Origin: Mucilaginibacter sp. UBA4741
GTDB lineage: Bacteria > Bacteroidota > Bacteroidia > Sphingobacteriales > Sphingobacteriaceae
DNA length: 11,806 nucleotides
Direction of reading: 5' to 3'
NCBI GenBank assembly: GCA_002403905.1
Contig: DHIR01000226.1
Location: 1-11,806, forward strand
Shown in pieces: positions 1 to 5,565 of this stretch. Each line of letters opens with the position of its first letter. The stretch's first letter is position 1. The notes beneath the pieces were generated by a model that had not been told where the DNA came from, searched no databases, and worked only from the letters and a program-made list of their open reading frames with translations. A program made the translations under genes and the position numbers.

Positions 1-991
1 ATTTTTTGTTCCGGGGAGTTGGCAGGATCAAAAACTTGTCTTCCTTTTGTTCGATTTTTAAGATTGGCGATTTACATGGCCTGCCTTTGGTGGAAATAAT
101 ACCGTTCAAATAGCCTTCGGTAAATTCGCGCGGTTCGCCCTGGCTGGACAGGTATAAGAACTTTGGCACTATCCATTTTTCCAGGTCGCTTTGCTGGCAG
201 CCGACAATTACGTTGGCATCAAAGAGCTGTTTGAACGCATCGGCTAACTGGTTGCCATTCCCGCGAAACACCAGGGGCGAGTCAGGCGGGCGGTTTTTAG
301 TTAAAAGTTCGGATAACCGGATATGGTCCTCTTTGATAAAATAAGGTTTTAACAGACTGAATAATTGTCCGGTTGTGCCATCGGCAAATGTGGGGTATCG
401 GGTAACCGGTTTAACGGGTTCTGCCAGTAGGATTTCGTTTATTCCGGGTTGTTGATCGTTGTTGTTAATTACTACCCCATCAGCCTTTGGTTCTTTCAGC
501 ATCGCTTCTATATCCCTGATCAACTCCCCTAAAAATGATTCCCGCAGCTTGATGGAATCGCCAAGGTCTTCCACAAACTGCCCGCTGATACCTATGCCGG
601 TGCTATCTCCCCGAAGGTTGCGTACGATAAATAACGAATCCAGCCTGATGGTAAAAATATAGTGGCTTTTATAGACCTGTTGATATTCGCTATGCTCCAG
701 GTGATAGTTTACCCATAATTCCTTAAACCGATCTTTGACTTTATGGAGCTGGATCAACTGTAAAGCGATACGTTCTTTGTCTAAAATCAAAATATCAAGG
801 TAAGCCATATCCTTTAATACACGTAATTCGCTCTTGTAAGAAAAGGAATCGTAATAATTTGTTTCCCTGGTAATGTCGTAGGCGTCCATCTCCTCGGTTT
901 TATTCGTGCCTTTTTCAATACCTACCAGTTGCCTGGTTATTCGTAAATTAAATGTTTGCAAACGGGTAAGAAATTCTTGGAGTTGTTGCAT
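1..991 (-). CDS. Unknown protein, C-terminus cut by the window edge
   Basis: This reading frame starts at the ATG at 991-989 and stays open for 330 codons to the left edge, so the stop lies outside the window. The basic, polar end visible near residues 326-330 (PRNKK) suggests that little is missing. There is no signal peptide or membrane segment, so it is probably cytoplasmic. Residues 1-165 look helical and rich in charged residues and leucine, with an aromatic patch around 90-123. Residues 170-200 look like a polar, proline-containing linker. Residues 205-310 look like a second compact domain with alternating helices, which could be winged-helix-like. I do not recognise the family. The layout loosely recalls RteC-type regulators of Bacteroidetes conjugative transposons, but no motif supports that firmly. 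It is divergent from the ATPase gene across a repeat-rich intergenic region. That it is coding is clear from its length and protein-like composition; the function is unknown. Confidence 0.72.
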   Translation of the reverse strand, partial: MQQLQEFLTRLQTFNLRITRQLVGIEKGTNKTEEMDAYDITRETNYYDSFSYKSELRVLKDMAYLDILILDKERIALQLIQLHKVKDRFKELWVNYHLEHSEYQQVYKSHYIFTIRLDSLFIVRNLRGDSTGIGISGQFVEDLGDSIKLRESFLGELIRDIEAMLKEPKADGVVINNNDQQPGINEILLAEPVKPVTRYPTFADGTTGQLFSLLKPYFIKEDHIRLSELLTKNRPPDSPLVFRGNGNQLADAFKQLFDANVIVGCQQSDLEKWIVPKFLYLSSQGEPREFTEGYLNGIISTKGRPCKSPILKIEQKEDKFLILPTPRNKK

Positions 992-1099
992 AGGATATGA
1001 TCACATTATAATTAGCTTATAACGAAAAAAACACAAAAATGATTTGCAAATAGGTTTATGGAGATTACCGAGCAGGCATTCCGATATGGGCAGCTGCAA

Positions 1100-1234
1100 T
1101 TACTACCCACTTTACCACCCATATAGGCAGCTATAAAAAATATAGTTTAGCTATAAACAGTTATTAAAAAGGTATTTGCGATAAATTCCGATAAAAGAAC
1201 ATGTGTTGCTATTGTTTTTTACTACCCACTTTAC
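1100..1234. repeat. 16-bp perfect direct repeat, two copies
   Basis: The 16-mer TTACTACCCACTTTAC occurs at 1100-1115 and again at 1219-1234, 119 bp apart start to start. The copies are identical and the flanks differ. The first copy lies four bases before the tandem palindromic boxes. The function is unknown. It could be a protein-binding site, a recombination site or a duplication scar. Confidence 0.6.
1121..1157. repeat. Two tandem palindromic boxes (candidate operator)
   Basis: Copy one (1121-1137) reads ATATAG-GC-AGCTATAAA and copy two (1140-1157) reads ATATAG-TTT-AGCTATAAA, with starts 19 bp apart. Inside each copy TATAG faces CTATA as an inverted repeat with a 4-5 base centre, so each is a dyad and the two are in tandem, roughly two helical turns apart. 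This geometry fits paired dimeric repressor sites. The boxes lie 130-166 bp upstream of the unknown minus-strand gene. Regulation is an inference; the repeat itself is read directly. Confidence 0.5.
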
Positions 1235-1361
1235 TGTCTGGAATTATTCTGCGGGAGGAGGTAATATCGTATCACTCCTTTTAAAAAATGTCCATTACAC
1301 ACCTTTACTGTATTTTGTTTGAGAATGTTTTTTTATTTTTTTATGCATTGTAAATTCACTT

Positions 1362-1440
1362 ACCCTCATTCTGTGACAATTTTTTGAATAATTTACCCCA
1401 ATTCTGTTACAAATATTAATAAAATTAACCCTAATTTTGT
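1362..1440 (+). repeat. Three 13-bp boxes at exact 33-bp spacing before the ATPase
   Basis: The boxes are ACCCTCATTCTGT (1362-1374), ACCCCAATTCTGT (1395-1407) and ACCCTAATTTTGT (1428-1440). Any two differ at two positions. Starts are exactly 33 bp apart, and the spacers are AT-rich and unrelated. The last box ends three bases before the ATG at 1444 and contains TAATTTTG, a full match to the Bacteroidetes -7 consensus TAnnTTTG. A phased operator, or an operator combined with a promoter, is the simplest reading. If that -7 box is used, the transcript would start at or next to the AUG. Confidence 0.65.
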
Positions 1441-1443
1441 ACT

Positions 1444-2802
1444 ATGTTCAATAGATCAATCCTTCAGGAATTAATAAAATGGTCAGAGAAGCCTGGTCGC
1501 AAACCATTGGTCATCAGAGGAGCAAGACAAGTTGGAAAGACTACAGTAGTCAACCAGCTTTCAAATACTTTTGAGCAATATATCTACCTAAACCTGGAAT
1601 TACCAGCAGACAGGCAACCTTTCGAGCAGTTCGACAATATCGAAACATTGGTACAGGCATTGTTTTTCATAAAAAATCTGTCACTCAATAAAAAAAATAA
1701 AACCTTGCTATTTATCGACGAAATACAGGAGGTACCGCAGGCGCTTAATATCCTGCGATATTTCTATGAATCAGCGCCTGGGATAGCCGTTATTGCGGCA
1801 GGAAGTATGCTTGAAACATTATTTGATAAAAATATCAGTTTTCCGGTAGGCCGGGTTGAATATAAAGTTCTAAGGCCGGTATCTTTCCCGGAGTTCCTCG
1901 AAGCAATGAATGAAAAGGAAGCAGCTGGATACCTCCGGCAAATTCCTGAACCAAGCTTTACGCACCCCAAATTATTACAGCTTTTTCATACCTATGCGTT
2001 AATAGGGGGAATGCCGGAAGTAATTGCCGATTACAGCGCGAACAAGGATTTGACATCGCTATCATCCATATACGACTCCCTAATTACAACTTATATGGAC
2101 GACGTAGAAAAATACAGTTCTTCTTCCGCACAAGTACAGCATATCAGGTATGCGATAAGGGCTTCTTTTTCACAAGCCGGCAAAAGGATCAAATTCGAAG
2201 GCTTTGGCAATTCGTCCTATCGTTCGCGGGATATGGGCGAGGCATTACGAACCTTAGAGAAAGCATTGTTAATTGAATTATTATACCCTTGTACAGAAGT
2301 GCAACTGCCTTTATTACCCGACCACAAAAAATCACCTCGTTTACAGGTTTTAGATACGGGTATGCTTAATTTTTTTGCAGGCATACAAAAAGAAATATTG
2401 GGTACGGCAGACCTGAATAAGGTTTACCAGGGCACCTTAATTGAACATTTAGTGGGGCAAGAGTTACTTGCCACTCAATTTAGCGCACTAAGCGGTTTGA
2501 ATTTCTGGGTAAGAGAAAAGCAGGCATCTACCGCCGAAGTGGATTATATATGGCCGTTCGAGGGAAAATTGATCCCTATCGAAGTAAAATCAGGGACAGA
2601 AGGGAAGCTCAAATCCTTGCACCTATATATGGATATGGCTCCTCATACCATGGCTTTGCGCTTCTATGCTGGGAAATTGAGCATTACCAAAGCGCTTACG
2701 CAAGGCGGTAAAACTTACCATTTGCTTAATTTGCCTTATTACCTGGTTTCACAAACCGATAGTTATTTGCAATGGTTTCAAAAGCAAATTAAGGAATCTT
2801 AA
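1444..2802 (+). CDS. AAA_14 / DUF4143 family ATPase
   Basis: This is a predicted cytoplasmic P-loop ATPase of 452 residues, about the normal length for the family. The N-terminal AAA_14 domain has a Walker A motif at 26-34 (GARQVGKTT), a Walker B motif at 88-93 (LLFIDE) and a sensor-1-like segment at 117-121 (IAAGS). The C-terminal DUF4143 part (about 215-400) carries a restriction-endonuclease-like PD-(D/E)XK signature, with E365, D367 and E380-x-K382 (IEVKSG). These proteins are widespread in Bacteroidetes and other bacteria, usually as orphan genes with no proven role. DNA or nucleoprotein handling is often suggested from the nuclease-like fold. The start fits the family, which begins just before the conserved kinase-like loop. 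The gene stands alone, with unusual phased repeats running into its start codon. The family call is firm; the biological role and substrate are unknown. Confidence 0.93.
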   Translation: MFNRSILQELIKWSEKPGRKPLVIRGARQVGKTTVVNQLSNTFEQYIYLNLELPADRQPFEQFDNIETLVQALFFIKNLSLNKKNKTLLFIDEIQEVPQALNILRYFYESAPGIAVIAAGSMLETLFDKNISFPVGRVEYKVLRPVSFPEFLEAMNEKEAAGYLRQIPEPSFTHPKLLQLFHTYALIGGMPEVIADYSANKDLTSLSSIYDSLITTYMDDVEKYSSSSAQVQHIRYAIRASFSQAGKRIKFEGFGNSSYRSRDMGEALRTLEKALLIELLYPCTEVQLPLLPDHKKSPRLQVLDTGMLNFFAGIQKEILGTADLNKVYQGTLIEHLVGQELLATQFSALSGLNFWVREKQASTAEVDYIWPFEGKLIPIEVKSGTEGKLKSLHLYMDMAPHTMALRFYAGKLSITKALTQGGKTYHLLNLPYYLVSQTDSYLQWFQKQIKES

Positions 2803-3094
2803 AGGCCTGTTCTCGTATTACTACCGAGTATTATTATCATATCATCACTACCGGAACTAACTGCTAAATGCATTACAGGATTATTAATCCAATGCCATAA
2901 TCGTAACTCCTTTGCATTCAAATGTCATTTGCCGCCTTATTTTATCTTTCAATTTTTTAAAGCAAGTCTACAAGGCTCGCCTTTTAACAGTGAAAATAAA
3001 ACAAACCGGGGTATTTGAACGGTTTAACAAGTAGAATTACTTTTAGCATGTTTCTGTATTTTACGCAAAATTGTGTGAGAATTGTGTGAGAAAC
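2803..3094. other. Non-coding gap between the ATPase and tRNA-Lys terminator
   Basis: About 290 bp lie beyond the ATPase stop and I see no gene on either strand. The stretch contains a 13-bp odd palindrome, GGATTATTAATCC, at 2878-2890, and a perfect 11-bp tandem duplication at 3070-3091. No convincing terminator for the ATPase is visible. The region lies on the 3' side of tRNA-Lys, where tRNA-targeting integrative elements would insert, but I find no copy of the tRNA 3' end here. Confidence 0.5.
3070..3091. repeat. Perfect 11-bp tandem duplication
   Basis: ATTGTGTGAGA occurs twice head to tail at 3070-3080 and 3081-3091, directly beyond the tRNA-Lys terminator. It could be a slippage duplication or a short recombinase-binding direct repeat beside the tRNA. 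The sequence alone does not decide. Confidence 0.5.
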
Positions 3095-3130
3095 AAAAAG
3101 CCACCTACTATTTTATTTTCGTAAGTGGCT
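3095..3130 (-). terminator. Rho-independent terminator of tRNA-Lys
   Basis: Read on the minus strand, AGCCACTTAC (3130-3121) pairs with GTAGGTGGCT (3108-3099) as a 10-bp stem including one G-U pair, with a 12-base AT-rich loop. A run of five T follows (3099-3095, the first within the stem end). It lies 10 bases beyond the tRNA 3' end, the expected place for a terminator of this unit. Confidence 0.85.
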
Positions 3131-3140
3131 GATTTATAAG

Positions 3141-3213
3141 TGACCTGGGAGGGGTTCGAACCCTCGACCCACTGATTAAGAGTCAGTTGCTCTACCAGCT
3201 GAGCTACCAAGTC
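3141..3213 (-). tRNA. tRNA-Lys (anticodon CUU)
   Basis: This 73-base cloverleaf is on the minus strand. The acceptor arms GACTTGG and CCAGGTC pair over 7 bp with one G-U. The D arm is GCTC...GAGC. The anticodon stem ACTGA/TCAGT encloses the loop CTCTTAA, giving anticodon CTT, which reads the lysine codon AAG. The T arm GAGGG-TTCGAAC-CCCTC is canonical and the discriminator base is A. The 3' CCA is not encoded, so it must be added after transcription. The gene forms a single-gene unit with its own promoter and terminator. Confidence 0.97.
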
Positions 3214-3236
3214 GTTGTATTCATTTGTTGGGGAGG

Positions 3237-3268
3237 CAAATATAGCGCATTATATTAAATATGGCAAT
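3237..3268 (-). promoter_or_regulatory. Bacteroidetes-type promoter of tRNA-Lys
   Basis: On the minus strand an ATTG -33 element (3268-3265) is followed by a 20-base spacer and TATATTTG (3244-3237), a full match to the -7 consensus TAnnTTTG. The spacer falls within the usual 19-21 bases. Transcription would start about 15-20 bases before the mature tRNA. Confidence 0.8.
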
Positions 3269-3279
3269 CTGTTTACGTC

Positions 3280-3990
3280 TTATTTAAACCATTTAAATAG
3301 TTCGTTTGCAATTAACGCGTTGCCATTTCTATTAGGATGATTTATTTGCGCCATGTATTTATTTAATGAATCGCCTTTAGCATACAACTCATTAAATACA
3401 CCAAAGCTATTTGCCACACCAATGTTGTTTTCTTTAGCAAGGCGAATAATCTGATCTGCGTTTTGTTTGAGTTTGTTGTTCGGGTCGGCCAGGTTTACCC
3501 GCATATCGGGTGACGGGGTAAGCAGGATCACTTTGATGTTACGGCTCGTTGCCTTCTTGATCATGCCATCCCAGGCGGCATATGTTTTTTCGGGGTCGAT
3601 GTTCAAGTCGTTAAGCGCATAGTCAATGAAGAGTACATCGGGCTTGTGTATCAGTACATCCCGCTCAAAGCGTTCGGCACCTTGTATAGAGTTTTCGCCG
3701 CCTTTGGATGTTAATATCACATTGATAATAGCGTAAGGGTATTGCTGTTTCAACAAAGCCAGCAATTGATAAGGGTAAGAATCAAAGGTGCGTACCTCGG
3801 GTGTTTTGGCGTAGCCGGATGGTACAGAATGTCCATGAAAAACAAGGTTGATAATTCTGTTATTGGGCCATTGGGTGTTTAGCTCGGTTTTAATTGCTGA
3901 TAAATAATTTGTCGTATTAGCGGTTTGAGCTATAGATCTTACAGCCATAAACTGAACCATAATTAATGCCAAAGCAAACATTTTTTTCAT
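3280..3990 (-). CDS. Secreted SGNH/GDSL-type esterase
   Basis: This 236-residue protein has a signal peptide (about 1-22, MKK followed by a hydrophobic core and an SIAQ-type cleavage region), so it acts in the periplasm or outside. SGNH blocks are visible: block I VFHGHSVPSGY with predicted nucleophile S55 (GHS in place of GDS), block II glycine in KGGENS (G97/G98), block III asparagine in ALND (N127), and block V histidine in NHPNRNGN (H218). The Asp three residues before the His in many members is Q215 here, so the active site may work as a Ser-His dyad. The likely reaction is removal of acetyl or similar ester groups from polysaccharides, as an inference from the family and from the divergent GH43 gene. 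A near-consensus -7 box, TATATTTA, lies at 4028-4021 on this strand. The family call is firm and the substrate unknown. A cell-envelope lipid ester is the alternative. Confidence 0.88.
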   Translation of the reverse strand: MKKMFALALIMVQFMAVRSIAQTANTTNYLSAIKTELNTQWPNNRIINLVFHGHSVPSGYAKTPEVRTFDSYPYQLLALLKQQYPYAIINVILTSKGGENSIQGAERFERDVLIHKPDVLFIDYALNDLNIDPEKTYAAWDGMIKKATSRNIKVILLTPSPDMRVNLADPNNKLKQNADQIIRLAKENNIGVANSFGVFNELYAKGDSLNKYMAQINHPNRNGNALIANELFKWFK

Positions 3991-4038
3991 GAGAGACAGG
4001 TTTTATTATTAACCCAACGCTAAATATATAACTTGATA

Positions 4039-4071
4039 TTTGATTTGTAATTTTTGATTTAGATATATTTA
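4039..4071 (+). promoter_or_regulatory. Candidate promoter of the GH43 gene
   Basis: TTTG at 4039-4042, a 21-base spacer and TATATTTA at 4064-4071 fit the Bacteroidetes promoter pattern with one mismatch in the -7 box (final A for G). It would give a leader of about 35 bases containing the palindrome at 4081-4094. AT-rich DNA makes chance matches likely. Confidence 0.42.
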
Positions 4072-4080
4072 CCGAAAATA

Positions 4081-4094
4081 TATCCGTCCGGATA
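4081..4094 (+). promoter_or_regulatory. 14-bp palindrome before the GH43 start
   Basis: TATCCG-TC-CGGATA is a perfect 6-bp inverted repeat with a 2-base centre, and its GC-rich heart stands out from the AT-rich surroundings. It sits 16 bases before the ATG, downstream of the candidate promoter and between two divergent enzyme genes. A repressor or activator operator is plausible. A two-base loop makes a stable RNA hairpin unlikely. Confidence 0.4.
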
Positions 4095-4110
4095 ATTAGT
4101 AAAACCGAAT

Positions 4111-5550
4111 ATGAAGATAAGACACCAGATGAAGTTATGGTTAGCAATGGCTTGTTTGTTCCCCGTATTGTTGAAAGCGCAATCATTCAACAATTTTAAC
4201 AGCAAAGGCGAGCAGGTAACCAAATTTAGTAAACTGGGCGATGCCGTTGACGCGCACGATGGCGAGATAGCTTACTTTAAGGGCACCTATTACCTATACG
4301 GTACTAGCTATGGCTGTGGTTTTGAATGGGGACATAAAGATGCGCCATTTTGCGGATTTACCGTCTATTCATCTAAGGATATGGTGACATGGACAAACAA
4401 AGGAATGCTGTTTGATGCTTCGACACCCGTATGGCAAACCCGCTGTAATGGAAATACTTATGGGTGTTTCCGGCCGCATGTTATCTATAATAAAAACACG
4501 AAGCTATATGTGCTTTGGATAAACGTTTATGATAACCAGGTGGGCTACCGTGTATTTACCAGTAAAACACCAGTCGGGCCGTTTATTGAAAAGGATCAGC
4601 CCAAACTAGCCGTTAATGGTACAGCCCCGGTTGCCGGCCTAAACAACGGCGACCACGATACCTTTGTTGATGATGACGGAACAGCCTATCTAGCCTATAC
4701 CGACTGGCGCGCCAAAGGTGCTATAGCCATAGAGCAGCTAAGCGCCGATTACTTAACCGGCACGGGTAAAGTTGTACAAGCAGTAACCACTGCCCGTACC
4801 GAGGCACCGGCATTGTTTAAACGGAAAGGTATTTACTACCTGGTTTATTCTGATCCAAATTGTGGTTATTGCTCTGGTACAGGCGCATCATATCGCACGG
4901 CTAAATCGCCGTTAGGGCCGTGGTCTGAAGGGATAAAGATAAGTGATAACTCTTGCGGTGGACAGCCATCGTTTGTGTCGTCCATCAAACTACAGTCGGG
5001 CGATGTGTTCTTGTTTGGCAGTGATTTGTGGAACAAGGCGGCTAAGAATGAGTCGCTGGCTAACTATTATTGGGCCCCGCTAAGTTTTGCTGCCGATGGT
5101 TCTATTAACCCTATTATTTGCCAGAATACGGTAGCCATACCATCCGCAATAAATAAAAAAAACAATCCAACCAACTATGCACCAGATTGCGACATTAGCA
5201 ACGGCACCAAGCGTACCCAAATATTTAAAGCTACTAAAACAGGTGTATTAAACGCAGTAAGTATATCCGCATTTAAAAACACATACCCGGATGCTGATCT
5301 GTTAATTGAAATAGGGGAGGCCGGCAACGGCAAAGCGTTAAGCTCAGCAACCATCAAGGCTGATAAAATGAGTTGGTCACCAAAGAATATGGTTGTTCAT
5401 CCTAAAATAAAAGTTGCAGCAGGTAAAAGCTATACAATAACGGTAAGCTCAACAACAACAAAAGGATGTTTCGGATTAGAATATGACCGCTCGACAAAAG
5501 ATACTGCCGAACCAAAGTTTTTATATCAACTTAATATAATAGCCCGTTAA
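4111..5550 (+). CDS. Secreted GH43-like glycoside hydrolase with C-terminal extra domain
   Basis: This 479-residue exported enzyme has a signal peptide ending near A23 (LLKAQ). A later in-frame Met7 would also give a workable signal peptide. Residues about 40-340 form a five-bladed beta-propeller of the GH43/clan GH-F type, with repeated YYLYG, YVLWIN, AYLAYT and YYLVYS blade strands. Likely active-site acids are D50 (DAHDGEI), D183 (DHDTFVDDDG) and general acid E231 (RTEAPALF). The family acts on arabinose-, xylose- or galactose-containing glycans; I cannot fix the substrate. The propeller is unusually cysteine-rich (C69, C81, C112, C119, C251, C254, C282). Residues about 360-479 look like a separate beta-sandwich that I cannot name, possibly carbohydrate-binding. 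The gene is divergent from an SGNH esterase, suggesting joint attack on a substituted polysaccharide. No SusC/SusD genes are nearby. It ends 15 bases from the convergent ABC-F gene. Confidence 0.85.
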   Translation: MKIRHQMKLWLAMACLFPVLLKAQSFNNFNSKGEQVTKFSKLGDAVDAHDGEIAYFKGTYYLYGTSYGCGFEWGHKDAPFCGFTVYSSKDMVTWTNKGMLFDASTPVWQTRCNGNTYGCFRPHVIYNKNTKLYVLWINVYDNQVGYRVFTSKTPVGPFIEKDQPKLAVNGTAPVAGLNNGDHDTFVDDDGTAYLAYTDWRAKGAIAIEQLSADYLTGTGKVVQAVTTARTEAPALFKRKGIYYLVYSDPNCGYCSGTGASYRTAKSPLGPWSEGIKISDNSCGGQPSFVSSIKLQSGDVFLFGSDLWNKAAKNESLANYYWAPLSFAADGSINPIICQNTVAIPSAINKKNNPTNYAPDCDISNGTKRTQIFKATKTGVLNAVSISAFKNTYPDADLLIEIGEAGNGKALSSATIKADKMSWSPKNMVVHPKIKVAAGKSYTITVSSTTTKGCFGLEYDRSTKDTAEPKFLYQLNIIAR

Positions 5551-5565
5551 TATCAGTTGTTATAC

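Larger units (their letters stand above)
992..1443. other. AT-rich repeat-bearing divergent intergenic region
   Basis: About 450 bp separate the divergent unknown gene and the ATPase gene. I see no credible open reading frame. The stretch holds three independent repeat sets: a 16-bp direct repeat (1100-1115 and 1219-1234), two tandem palindromic boxes (1121-1157), and three 33-bp-spaced boxes (1362-1440). This is much more repeat structure than in any other intergenic space of the window. It may be a control region or the remains of a mobile element. Confidence 0.6.

Noticed and set aside
1362..1440. Three regularly spaced repeats as a short CRISPR array
   Set aside because: The repeat core is only 13 bp and imperfect, the 20-bp spacers are AT-rich simple sequence, the last repeat touches a start codon, and no cas gene is present.
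2815..2850. Terminator for the ATPase gene
   Set aside because: Only a 4-bp CTCG/CGAG pairing with a long loop is visible and no T-tract follows; too weak to call.
1..3094. Defence island or conjugative element
   Set aside because: Only one unknown gene and one orphan ATPase are present, with no integrase, transposase, relaxase, methylase or toxin-antitoxin pair in view.
4081..4094. Hairpin terminator or riboswitch before the GH43 gene
   Set aside because: The loop would be two bases and there is no T-tract or conserved aptamer structure; an operator is the better reading.
3917..4186. 89-codon minus-strand open frame across the GH43/SGNH intergenic region
   Set aside because: It overlaps both well-supported secreted enzymes and their signal peptides, and its translation has no protein-family character; it would also fill the only promoter region.
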